DNA from: Pyrrhosoma nymphula
Lineage: Eukaryota > Arthropoda > Insecta > Odonata > Coenagrionidae
NCBI GenBank assembly: GCA_963573305.1
Contig: OY754334.1
Span: 87,851,848-87,915,847, forward strand
Direction: 5' to 3'
Length of the DNA stretch: 64,000 bases
The notes beneath the pieces were generated by a model. The model was not told the origin of the DNA, did not search any database, and saw only the letters and a program-made list of their open reading frames with translations. The translations under genes were made by a program, and so were the position numbers. Below are positions 10,566 to 20,749 of the stretch, piece after piece. Numbering within the stretch: the first letter of the stretch is position 1; every line of letters starts with the position of its first letter.

Positions 10566-13247
10566 CAGCACTCTAAGGATGAAGGCCCGTTTGTTCAATA
10601 TTACATTAGTATGTGTATATGCACCAACAGAAAATGCGGAGGATGAGGAGAAGGATCTATTCTATGAACAACTAGAAAAGGAAATTGATAGTATCTCAAG
10701 ACAAGATGTGAAAATAGTATTAGGGGACTTCAATGCAAAGGTTGGAAAAGAGGAAACATATAGAGAAACCATTGGAAAGGAAAGCCTTCATGATGTGTCA
10801 AATGATAACGGGCAAAGATTGATTGATTTTTCTATGGGAAACTTAATGATGGTAAAGAGTACGTAGCTCCAGCGAAAAAACATAAGGGAGGTCACGTGGT
10901 GCTCACCGGACGGGATTACTTTTAACCAAATTGACCATGTGATAATTGATAGGAGACATGCATCCGATATACTTCAGATTGACAGCTGCAGAGGAGCGCA
11001 CTGTGACTCAGACTATTACATGGTTTGTGTAAAATATAGACAGCGTATTGCAATGCACAGATCCACAGGGAAGGAGAAAGTACCTAGGAGATACAATGTC
11101 TCAAAACTAAAAGAAAAGATAATTGCCCAACACTATGAATCTGATCGGGAAAAAAATTGGAGACTAAGCAACAAAACTGGAAGGGAGAAAGTGTAGAAGG
11201 AAAGTGGAATATAATAAAGAATGCATTACAAGAAACAGCTGATGAAGTCCTCGGGGTAAAGGATAAGGAAAAAAGACAAAGATGGTTTGATGAAGACTGT
11301 AGAGAAGAAATTAAGGGGAGAAATGAGGCAAGGAAGAAAATGATTGACTGAAGAACAAGAACAAATGTAGAGCTGTTCGGACAGAAGAGAAAGGAGGCAG
11401 ACAAGCTATGTGGAAGAAAAAAGTGAGTTAGGGAAGGCAAATAGATTACGGAGCTGGAGGATCAGCACAGCACCCAGGAAGTGCGGAAATTCTATACCAA
11501 AATACACGATATAAGAAAAGGTTTTCAACCACGGGCAGTATTTTGCAGAGATAAGGAAGAAAATATGATTGGTGGAAAGGAACAAATCCTAGGACGATGG
11601 GCTGAATATTTTAGTGAACTGTTGAATGTCACTGCAGAGAACATGACAGCAGAAGTAGCTGAAGAGGAGTGTGGACAACAGTGGCAAGAACCATAGACAG
11701 ACACAATTCCAGTACCGGTTCCATCGATAGGGAAAGTAAAGGAAGTGATAAAATCTCTGAAAAATAATAAAGTACCAGGAAGTGATAATATTTCAGCAGA
11801 GATGATTAAATACGGAGGGGAACAGCTTACACTTCTCATTCACCATTTGATAGTGGAGATATGGGAATCAGATTCCCAAGGAATGGAGTCTGGCTATTAT
11901 TTGCCCAATTCATAAGAAAAAGGATAAGGCCAATTGTGAAAACTACCGTGGCATAGCTCTGTTAAGAGTGGTCTATAAAGACTTGGTCAAAATCTTGGCT
12001 AGGAGAATTAACCCATTGGTGGAACAGATTCTTGGAGACTACCAATGTGGCTTCAGACAGGGTAGATCAACGACTGACCAATCTTCATAGTTAGACAGAC
12101 AATGGAAAAGTGTTATGAATACAATGTGGATGTGCACCAATTGTTTGTAGATTTTCGGCAAACGTACGATAGTGTAAAGAGAAATAAGCTATTTCAGACT
12201 ATGGTGAAAATGGAATTCCCAGCAAATTTAATCAGATTGATACAAATGACCCTAAAGAATACAATATGGAAGGTCAAAATAGAAGGAAACCTCACCAGAG
12301 AATTTGAAATTAATCAGGGCTTCCGACAAGAAGATGTGCTATCCGCCATACTCTTCAATGTGGTCCTGGAGCGGGTGATGAGAAAAGCAGAAGTCAGCAA
12401 CCCAGGTGGTACATTGTTCAACCGTATATCGCAAAACCTAGCCTATGCTGATAATGTCGATATGATATAAAGAAAACTCAAAGATCTCGAGGAAGGACAG
12501 GAGAGATTAGAGACGGAGGCAGGAAAATTTGGGCTAAAAGTGAACTGTGCCAAAACTCAGTACCTGTTCTCTTCCAGGAAAAGTACGACTGTAAAAGATA
12601 AATCTATAGAATTAAATGGTAAGAATTATGAGAGATGTAACAACTTCAAGTATTTGGGAGTGCTGGTGACAAAAGATAATGAAATGCAAGAAGAAATAAA
12701 TGCTAGGATTGCAGCAGGCAATAGGGCTTATCAAGCTTTGTTGAAGGTGCTCAAGACACGGAACCTCAGTCGGAACTTGAAAACGAAGGTTTATCGAACA
12801 GTGATTAGACCTGTGGTTATGTATGGTTCAGAAACATGGACCATGACCACTGCAGAAGAAGAGCTACTAAAACGATGGGAAAGGAAAGTGCTAAGAAAGA
12901 TTTTTGGTGCAGTGAAGGAAGGCGGACAGTGGAGAATACGATGGAATAGAGAACTGGAGGAACTCTACAATCATCCTAACATAGTGGCAGAAATTAAGAG
13001 TAACAGGTTAAGGGCACGTTGAGAGAATTCCTGAGGATAGGATGGTGAAAAAGATATACCTTGGACATCCTAGTGGCAGAAGATTAAGAGGAAGACCTCG
13101 TAAAAGATGGTTGGATGATGCAGAAGATGATCTAAGAAAGATGAGAATAAGAAGATGGAGAACTCATGCAGGATATCGTGATGTCTGGGCTAATATTGTC
13201 AGAGGCGCCAAGGCCCTACAAGGGCTGTAGCGCCGAGGAGTAAGTAA
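10566..13247 (+). mobile_element. RTE-like LINE, 5'-truncated, with TSD
   Basis: An insertion of about 2.68 kb bounded by the 11-bp direct repeat GTATATGGCTG at 10555-10565 and 13248-13258, as expected for target-primed reverse transcription. The body runs from mid-endonuclease to the C-terminus of a retrotransposon polyprotein. The 3' end is a short (AAGT)n-type tail, GAGTAAGTAAGTA at 13237-13250, which runs into the right TSD. The left end starts in the coding region, so the 5' UTR and the endonuclease N-terminus are missing. The uninterrupted pre-insertion site would read CAGTATATGGCTGATAC. Confidence 0.9.
10576..13230 (+). pseudogene. endonuclease-reverse transcriptase pseudogene (RTE-like)
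   Basis: The translation reads through a conserved polyprotein across several stops and frame changes. In order it has APE endonuclease pieces 'VYAPTE' and 'LGDFNAKVG' (10615-10745), 'NQIDHVIIDRRHASD' (10927-10970) and 'CDSDYYMV' (~11000). The reverse transcriptase follows with 'SLKNNKVPGSDNISAEMI' (~11755), 'NYRGIALL' (11940), 'CGFRQGRSTTDQ' (12050), 'LFVDFRQTYDSV' (12143) and 'LAYADNVDMI' (12440). The C-terminus has 'YGSETWTMTTAEEELLKRWE' (12823) and 'GRRLRGRPRKRWLDDAEDD' (13074). The second catalytic aspartate of the YADD box is Asn and the QGxRQGD loop reads 'QGFRQEDVLS', so the enzyme would be inactive even with the frame repaired. Stops include those at 10864, 11194, 11349, 11694 and 12468; the frame shifts near 11160 and 11870. 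The motif set is that of RTE/BovB-type elements. Confidence 0.9.
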
Positions 13248-13381
13248 GTATATGGCTGATACATATAGCGTCACTTAGCGGAATCGTGACAATACGACAG
13301 GCCCAGTGGCGAGGGCATATGATACGGACGGTCATAATTTAGTATTCTAACAATTCATTCCACATTTTTTTGGACAGTCCT

Positions 13382-13600
13382 AACCTTAACCCTTTAATGT
13401 CAAAAGTTCCATACTCGCCACATACCTCTCGAATCAGCTCAGCCCATTTACCATTGCCCAAGAGCCGAATTCGCCAAATACAAAAATTGCAAACAGCTTT
13501 AAGACTATAATTTAAAAAGTAGTAAATGTTGTTTCTGAAACCTAAATTGGCTAATGTTAAGGAGGGAAATACTATTTCTTAATAATAAAAATTTTGGAAC
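13382..13600 (+). repeat. ~215-bp interspersed repeat, copy 1
   Basis: Aligns over its whole length with the reverse complement of 23622-23835. Shared words in order are AACCCT, CTCAGCTCA/CAGCTCAGCCCA, GCCGAATTC, a TTTAAAAA segment, TGTTTCTG, TAATGTTAAGGAGG and TTTCTTAATAAT. It is non-coding. The second copy interrupts a SINE, so this unit behaves as a mobile repeat. No terminal inverted repeats are visible. Confidence 0.65.
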
Positions 13601-13939
13601 ATTAAGGAATTACATCCCTTTCTGCGGTTCATGTTATAACTTACTAGACTATTTCCTTGCTGGTCTCTCCATAGCATCATATACCACTTCCTTTTAATAT
13701 CATTTACATAATGCTGTGGACCACATTCATTACACACGATCTGGCGTAAAAGACACTAATATGGAAGGAAAAAGACTTTTCGATACGAAATGTTGACAAG
13801 TGTGATGCTGAAGATGCCTCTCGCTACACCATTTATGGTAATTAGGGTAATCTACAAGTTAAGGTAGGTTTAAAATGGATGAGAGTAAGAATCCTTAACA
13901 TTTTTACTGGCGTAGGCTTCCATCCCCTGACACATCTCC

Positions 13940-14330
13940 ATGACATTGACTTCTTTCTTCATCTCAGAATACTTCCCGTCCATAAAGCCTATTCTCTTTC
14001 TTCCCCTTCTCCCTTTAACCTACATCCTCCCTTCTATCATGGCCTTCAGCATCCCTTCGCCTCTTATTTCCTGTTCCAACAACCCACTCTGTCTCCTTTT
14101 CAGCCTCCACTTTTTCCATTCTCCTTCACACTCACATCATAAAAGCTTGCGATCTTTTCTTGCCCACTTTTTTCGAATTCCAAGTTCTGCGCCGTACAAC
14201 GCTATACTAAATATTAAACACTGCACCGACCTTTTCTTTACATTCTTACACAGCGTCCCCGTTATCAGCTCCCGCCTTGTGCTAAACAAGCTCCGTAAAA
14301 AGTCCAAATTTGATACTGAAGGAGATACAG
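13940..14330 (-). mobile_element. LINE-B or related LINE fragment
   Basis: On the minus strand the frame gives 'RSLFSTRRELITGTLCKNV' followed by 'KKRSVQCLIFSIALYGAE' (near 14200-14290). This is the thumb/C-terminal region just after the reverse transcriptase of RTE-like LINEs, in which 'IALYGAETW' is typical. The plus strand has the same pyrimidine-rich look as other LINE-B copies, with CATCCCTTCGCCTCTTATT and TCTCCTTTTCAGCCTCC. It is truncated on both sides and holds no intact frame. Confidence 0.65.
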
Positions 14331-14803
14331 GAAATTTGATATCGTACATTTCATGATTTTGAATGCGAGCATTTTGGCCGATCCTGAACGCTGATTATTA
14401 TTCACAAATCTCTATGATACTGATAACGAGAATCACGGAAATACCACAAAAAAATTTCAGAATTGGAAGTTTAACGTATTATATAATACAGGAGAAAATT
14501 AAATGTCCTCCATTTCCCGTGATTATAATTTGTAGTCGGAACAGCGGGGAATTACACAAGGAAGATTTATCGGGTTAAAAAATGACTGATTTTTTGCATT
14601 TTATCTTCCCTTTTGAAATCGAAAAAAGAAAGCCACAAAGAGCTATTGATCTCATAAAAATAGGATAAAAAAAGTCCAGCATACAAAATCGTTGGATTTT
14701 AGTTAAATCAACTCTGAACTTAAAAGATAAACTATGAAATGAGGGAACTGAAAAGAAAAATTAGGTAAATGGGATTTAGTCCAAACACGCCTAGTGTGCG
14801 TGT

Positions 14804-14955
14804 GCGAATAGCAAAACCTTGGGCCCAGTACTTCGTGAGTTATGGAGGGGGGTGACAAAAGGAAAAAGGACTAAGTTTCTAAAAATATAAAAAATTCTAA
14901 ATATTGCTCCACAACGGTTAAAAACTGTTAATTGATGCATGAAATCACCGAATAT
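14804..14955 (+). repeat. 152-bp direct repeat, copy 1
   Basis: Nearly identical to 14987-15138 (about 90% by eye), with identical length and a 31-bp spacer. Both run from GCGAATAGCAAAACC to CACCGAATAT. The word CCAAACACG occurs just before copy 1 (14781) and just after copy 2 (15140), so the duplicated unit may be somewhat longer. Confidence 0.85.
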
Positions 14956-14986
14956 AAATAATTACACAGAATGATTCTCAGTTTAT

Positions 14987-15138
14987 GCGAATAGCAAAAC
15001 CTTGGGCCCAGTACTTCCTGAGTTATGGAAAGGGGTGCCAAAAGGAAAAAGGAATAAGTTGCTAAAATTATAAAAAACTCTAAATATTGCTCCACAACGG
15101 TTAAAAACTGTTAATTGATGCTTGAAGTCACCGAATAT
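14987..15138 (+). repeat. 152-bp direct repeat, copy 2
   Basis: Second copy of 14804-14955, offset 183 bp and in the same orientation. Differences are scattered substitutions only. Confidence 0.85.
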
Positions 15139-15139
15139 C

Positions 15140-16580
15140 CCAAACACGTAATAAAGTGTGGTACATGAAAAATTCGCAAAACATTTCGTTGGGGAAAAAA
15201 TTTTCAACCAGAATTATATCATAAAGAATTGAGAATATGTACAGACAAAGGCAAAGCGCAGATCCAAAACCAGACGATAATTAACCATTAGAACCTTGAA
15301 TGTAAATCATTACGATTCTTATTTTATTAAAAATATGAGAGCCCACTAAATCTCGCTGACAATCATCGAAAGAATATATTGGAATGCTTGAAAAATAAAA
15401 ACCAGAGGTTTTACATTCTCTAACCTATTATTGAGTAGCCATATAAATACGAGAATATTCATGGTAACTGAATCAGTTTCTGTGACCACTGAGCTAACTC
15501 TTTACCTTCAAGAAATCAATAATTCCTTCACTAACATATCGTCATGTGGCTGGCGAGAACAGGAAACAGGGTCACTATGAATTGGAGACTTACGCCAACA
15601 TTTGGCTTTCAGAGATTAGCACTGACACTTTAATAACACTAATAGTTAAAGCCATTTATTAAAAATGGGTTTTACGTTTTAAGAAGAGACAGAAATATAA
15701 AACCATTAAGGCACTTGGCTTTTGGTCACAAAAAATATAGTAGGGATAATATTTATAAGAATTCGGATTATCGTTCAAGAATTAATACGCTTAAGTATAC
15801 GCCCAGGCATTTTTAGCAGAATTTACGGTGCGAACAAAGCGGGCAAAGGCTATACGTGGTTAACTGATTTCTATTTCAAGCATTGAAGAATTGGGCCAGT
15901 TAGAACTAATACTTTTACACTACTTATATGCATTCATAACGGAAGTCAAGTTTAGACAAATAGGGCAATGATTAATGGAAATATATTCTATGATACCAGT
16001 TAATACCATCTATTTTAACTTATTAGTCTCAGAAAAGATGATAAATTTACATTACTGAACGTTATTCAAAGTCATCAGCAATATAGAAGAATTTGGTCAA
16101 CTTCTTCACCTAATCTTAATAAAAAAATCTTTCAATTGGCTTGTTTAGGGGGGAAATTTTACACTTTTTAAAAAACTTCGCCCGCCCTGTGATAAGGATA
16201 TCTGTTGGGCTTTATATCTGACCAAGTTAATCTCTAAATCAAGCAGCATGCTTGTTCAACTAATTGTAAGTCAGATTCCAAGATTTATTAAGATTTTCCA
16301 TGAAAATTTGAAATGCTACATCGTCTACCTTAATTTTAACTGAAAATCGAGTTGCAGTCATAATTATTTTGTCCCCTATTAGATTGCCGTTTTGATGGAG
16401 ATAATAATGGATATCTGTTGGTACTCTCCTCCTGGCCTTCCTCGGGTCGTATTATTTATTGCAATGATTTTCCTGTCAGTTCAGCACTCCTCCAGCATCT
16501 TTATGTGGCATCCTAAGTGGCATATCCCCTCCTCTGTTTGTCAGCACACTAACATCTCAGAAGGCCTTTAGTATCCCAAA
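15140..16580. other. no recognisable gene
   Basis: AT-rich, stop-dense in all frames. No repeat unit or RNA gene seen. Confidence 0.55.
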
Positions 16581-16594
16581 CACATATAAAACTT

Positions 16595-16737
16595 CTGCTT
16601 GAGGCTTTCGCAGCGCTGTTATGCTGATATTTTCACGTCTTTCGGGTACAGCTGCGTCTGTGTATGCATGTGCATGTATACACAGTATGCATATGTATGC
16701 ATACACAGACACAGCTGCACCCGAAAGACGTGAAAAT
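16595..16737 (-). mobile_element. foldback insertion C
   Basis: The 13-bp direct repeat ACATATAAAACTT lies at 16582-16594 and 16738-16750. Between the copies are inverted arms at 16629-16669 and 16697-16737 (39 of 41 positions match), with a 27-bp ATGCAT-rich centre. The right arm ends exactly at the right TSD. The left arm continues into a 34-nt tail (16595-16628) before the left TSD. The layout is therefore that of insertions A, B and D, reversed. On the minus strand the tail reads AGCGCTGCGAAAGCCTCAAG. The centre shows no hammerhead core. Frames on both strands here are palindrome artefacts. Confidence 0.7.
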
Positions 16738-16989
16738 ACATATAAAACTTGCTTCAACTACCCCCTTAGCCTAATCTTGATCTCCTCAAGGAATTTTCTT
16801 TCCTACAATACAAGGATGAGTCCTTCTTCGTCGGTCTTTCTTACGGCTCATCGTACATCTCATTCCCCACAACTAGCTCTCGAACAGCTCCAGTTTTGTC
16901 TCGTACTCCCGTCCCATGGCCTGAGTTTCTACACCATTAGTTTACAGTCACCATTACAATTTCTTGATAGATTTTCTCACTATCATAAC

Positions 16990-17285
16990 TGGGTATTTTT
17001 ACAGCTGATTGGTGGGTTTATGTCAGGTTTACCCTATATTTCTCATTTCTGGGATATCCTTTCACTTCCCTGCACATTAATTGCTCGCCATCAGGTCTCT
17101 CTCATGTTCCTCAAGCTCTCCCTCTGGTCTTATATTCCTATTGTCTTCCTTCCCTTTTCCGAGCTTTCCAAGCGTGCTCCCCTCCACCATCCACTTCAAC
17201 AGGCCTTCGGTTCCCAACACGTACTCCATCCACATTTACTGCCTTCTCCGAATTTCCGTCTACGAGTCAAATAAAATGCGACCGC
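16990..17285 (-). mobile_element. LINE-B fragment with 3' end
   Basis: Begins with CAGCTGATTGGTGGG, the LINE-B 3'-end hairpin region. It continues through CTTTTCACTTCCCTGCACA (shared with 1089) and TATTCCTATTGTCTTCCTTC to the CTCCGAATTTCCG word. The frame is broken throughout. Confidence 0.65.
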
Positions 17286-17864
17286 TTCCACGGATCAAAA
17301 ATCACCAATCCAACCCGCTTCAGAGCGATCCAAGCAAATTGGAATTCAACCAACACCTCTTGATACCGACAAGGATTTAACCCCGACTGAGGATCCTCAC
17401 TTTCGCTAGCACGCCATGCGTGAATCCCAAGACGCCTTTCCCCGGCGGGCGGGGGTATAAAATTACGCCCGGAGAGTGAGGAGGCAATCCCGGCCCCCCG
17501 ATGCCCTCCCGGGAGCGGCTTAATCGATGCCTCCTACTCAACTCTCCGCACCGACAGAACCCTACGCAGAACACCGACAGAGGCGACTCTCAGCGCCGCC
17601 AAGGGTGAGACAAGGCGGGAGAGAGAAGGCGGCTTGGCGCTAAAGGTGACTGATGGGACAACCTTGACCCCCAACTTGGAGTCCCAAGAGGACAACGCGA
17701 GACTAAGGGAGTAGGATGATGTGGAAGGATCGCTCCACCGTGGATAGAGGTGGAGATAACGGGTCGCCAGTCTCACGCCGCGCCGGGAGATGTCGTCTCT
17801 AAGGCCGGCGCCTTGTATTTTATCCCGCGGGATATTGCATATAAGTGTCCCTTGGGTATTGGGT

Positions 17865-18335
17865 ATTCTACCAGCCTATTGGTAGGTTTTTGAACAGCTC
17901 CTACCCCAACTTCCCCATTTCTGGTACATCTTTTTAATTTTCTAGATATTACTGGCTCGCCATAAAGCCTATCATAAGCTCTTCAAACTTTCTACCTCTC
18001 TTTAAGATGTCCATAATTCCTATCCTTTTCCTTCCTTTTCCGCACTTTCCAAGTATTCCACCTTCTATCACTTTCTTTAAAATAACCCCCAACACGTCCT
18101 CCATTCATTTTTTCAGCCTTCTCCGAATCCCTGCCACCGTCTTTCCCTCTACGACCATATTCAACACTTCCTCGTTCGCCTTCCTCGCTACCCAGATAAC
18201 CTCCTCCAGGAAAAGGATAAAACACTTTGCACTATTCCTATTGGAATAGTGCATAGTGTTTTATCCATTTCCTACAGTGGAATTCCACAATGTATCGGCC
18301 GCCACCAATAACTTCAACCTCCTCCAATTTTAAAG
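17865..18335 (-). mobile_element. LINE-B fragment, interrupted by foldback D
   Basis: Starts at the 3'-end hairpin (TCTACCAGCCTATTGGTAGG, 17868-17887) and runs through TCCATAATTCCTATCC and TTCCTCGTTCGCCTTCCTCG. It is then split by the 107-bp foldback insertion at 18209-18315. Only a few bases beyond the duplicated target word AACCTCCTCCA remain on the far side. On the minus strand it encodes broken pieces of the charged C-terminal tail ('SDRRWNTWKVRKRKEKDRN'). Confidence 0.75.
18209..18315 (+). mobile_element. foldback insertion D
   Basis: The 11-bp TSD AACCTCCTCCA is at 18198-18208 and 18316-18326. The left inverted arm (18209-18238) starts exactly at the TSD, followed by a 4-bp loop (TATT) and the right arm (18243-18272); 28 of 30 positions match. 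A 43-nt tail (18273-18315) follows, containing TTCCACAATGTATCGGCCG. This aligns without gaps at 15 of 19 positions with the tail of insertion A. It is the smallest and cleanest example of the architecture, and it sits inside a LINE-B copy, which independently shows where the insertion begins. Confidence 0.75.
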
Positions 18336-18474
18336 TGCCCCTAGGATTGATCAATCAATCAATCATGCTACCACATAGGCAGAAAAATTCCTAAGGGCCA
18401 TGGGCAGTTCTGCACACAATTCCCGGACCACGGGGAGTCTTCTCAGGCCTTTCATTACCAAAACAATTGCTTTC

Positions 18475-18830
18475 TATTTTTAAAAAGTCTTTCCCTCTTA
18501 AACTTTTGGTATTAATTTCCTCCCTTTTGCACAGCCCAATACTCACTTTTTCTCATCCCTCTCCTAGCTTGCACTGCATTTTCCACTCGACCATACACAT
18601 GCATTTCGTCACACCTCATTACGTTCTCAAGTCACCATATCTTCCTTATTATTATTTCTCCTATCTTCTTAATCTTTTCTCTCACCATAACTGACACTCC
18701 CTCGCTTCTTTTCCCCTTTGTTTACCTTTTTCCTTCTATACTTCCCCAAACCCACATCTCAAAATCCCCTAATCTACGCAGATATTTCTACCGCAGCGAC
18801 CACACTTTTACACCAAAAGAACGAACACCT
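18475..18830 (-). mobile_element. LINE-B fragment
   Basis: Decayed pyrimidine-rich copy with landmarks CTTTCCCTCTTAAACTTTTGG, TCCCTCGCTTCTTTTCC, CCCACATCTCAAAATCCCC and GCAGCGACCACACTTTTAC, in the same order as in other LINE-B copies. It is stop-rich. Confidence 0.55.
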
Positions 18831-18933
18831 CATTGAATTCCATGTTTGCCTTTATCCTCGCGGACTGTGGCGCAAGCGCACTGCTTCTGTACCTTCATTT
18901 CTCCGGCAGTCCAGAACAACTTGTTCCTATAAA

Positions 18934-19139
18934 TGTTCCATTTTTCTTCCGGGTATCTGCCGCGTCGTTGTGTTTTTCTGACGTTTCTCCTCCCGTCCTG
19001 GAGGCGTCTTCAGGTCGAAGCTGACCTGAAGACGCCTCCAGCACGGGAGGAGAAACGTTATCAGAAGAACACAACGACGCGGCAGATACCCGGAAGAAGA
19101 ATGGAACATTCATCTAATCGCCGCGGAAAACTCCGAGAG
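18934..19139 (+). mobile_element. foldback insertion B
   Basis: The 16-bp TSD AACTTGTTCCTATAAA is at 18918-18933 and 19140-19155, exact in both. The inverted arms are 18932-19016 and 19023-19110 (three substitutions and one 3-nt indel) around a 6-bp centre. A 29-nt tail (19111-19139) runs CATCTAATCGCCGCGG onward to the right TSD. The start of the right arm carries CTGAAGA (19026-19032), a CCTCC/GGAGG helix and then GAAACG, a hammerhead-like layout; stem I is not convincing. Four overlapping frames on the two strands are by-products of the palindrome. Confidence 0.75.
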
Positions 19140-19182
19140 AACTTGTTCCTATAAAGCCCTCAAAAATTCACGGGAGAAGGAT

Positions 19183-19300
19183 GCCTCGGTAGCTAAACTG
19201 GCTAAAGCACTCGTCGCGTTATCGAGGGATCCGAGTTCGAGTTCCGGTCAAGGCGAATGATTTTTCCTCGACGGAATATCGCACTCATGCAATACTCCTC
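19183..19300 (+). mobile_element. SINE-B (tRNA-derived) copy
   Basis: A tRNA-like head. Box A reads TAGCTAAACTGG (19190-19201), an exact match to the TRGCNNARYNGG consensus for RNA polymerase III. Box B reads AGTTCGAGTTCC (19234-19245). The head continues into a T-rich junction and a non-tRNA body instead of folding as a full tRNA. Related heads on the minus strand are at 35262-35345 and 37990-38105. The 3' boundary is not defined. Confidence 0.65.
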
Positions 19301-20740
19301 TCCATATTAGAGTTTCTCAATATTTCCGTCGGATTTCCCTCACCGATTCCAGCCTTTTCGCATGTTTCCTTGGATAAAACGATCCGGGAGAGGGTAGCTT
19401 GGCGCTAAAGAGATTTGCATAGCATTTGCATGCAAATAGCATTTGAACTCTCTGACCCCCGACATGGGAAAGTATAAGTATCTAGGTAGATACTGCGATT
19501 TATGTATTTAAGGTAACGGGTGTGCTTTTTATTTTCTTTGTGATACCATTCTTTTCGACAATTTGTTTTGCCTTTGTGTATTTCCACATTACACGCCTTT
19601 AACTAGGTGTGTTTAGGCTAATTCCCATTTACCAAATTTATCTTTTCAACTTAGAGGTAATTTAAATCTAATCCAACGATTCTGTTCCCTGGACTAAATG
19701 TTCCTGTTTTATGAAATCAATAGTTTCTGTGACAGAAACGCAAGCCGGGATGAGAGAGGATATTTGAAGGGAACGCTCCACCCTGGGGGGGGGGGGAGAT
19801 ACATGTAGGCAGCGAAACGTTTTACACAGCCTCCCAAGCTCCTCCGCCGCCGCGGCGCACCAGGAGAATCCCTTCCAAAGCCGGGGAACACTTTCCCACG
19901 GGATGCAACGCCGAAGTACCACCCGGATTGATGGAGAATTTTTGTACTCGCCCGAGATCGGGGAAGCAAAACCTTCTTAAAAGTGGCTGGCAAAAGCGAT
20001 AGGGCGCAAACTGAGCTATAGAAAGAAATCACTCTCGATGGGTTAGGGAGACTGAATTTTCCAAAATATCCTACCCGGAGCAATCTTTTCTTTGGAATAT
20101 CAACAGGAGTTGGCAAACGACGAGACAATTTTGAAACCGACGATAGCGGAGAGAAAAAACCAGTAAAATGACGAGAAAAATAAAGGGTATATGGCAGCGA
20201 CAAACCTGAATTTGTACGGACGAGAAATAATGACGCAGAAAATATGAAAATCGAGATAGACTTGGGTATCAAATACTATCTACTAATGGCAACCAACAAT
20301 GATACTTTTTTTTAATTAAACCAAATTCATCAGCAATTAAGTGATTTCAAAGGTTTCACCACACAATTTTCTATGGATGATGACACAATTTAATGTGAGC
20401 AACCTAGACATGACTGAATCAGGCGTAACTTTGCGGAAGTTAGGTATGTTGAACATAATGGCGAAAAAAATGAACTACTATTCCACACAAATTTATTTTA
20501 CTGATTGGTGTCAACAGTTAAAAACGAAATTTTCAACATGATATCAGCCTCGAACACTAAAGAAATGCAAGTTGTTACGAGGCAGTTCTCATGGCCCTAT
20601 CGTACCAATTACCAGTTACCCATGCAATTTGTGGATATTTAGGCCTTTAATGGAATCAGACCAAGCAATGTTTATGAAGCGACTCACCTTGGCAAAAGAA
20701 GCGTTCACCAACCGTGGAGTACTCATGCTAGGAACACAGA
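19300..20740. other. no recognisable gene
   Basis: Contains a G12 run (19785-19796). The 187-codon minus-strand frame at 19709-20272 has no recognisable motif and reads as low-complexity noise. Confidence 0.5.
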
Positions 20741-20749
20741 GCTAAGATC

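Noticed and set aside
19709..20272. 187-codon minus-strand frame
   Set aside because: No recognisable motif. It contains a proline run translated from the poly(G) tract, so it is most likely a chance frame.
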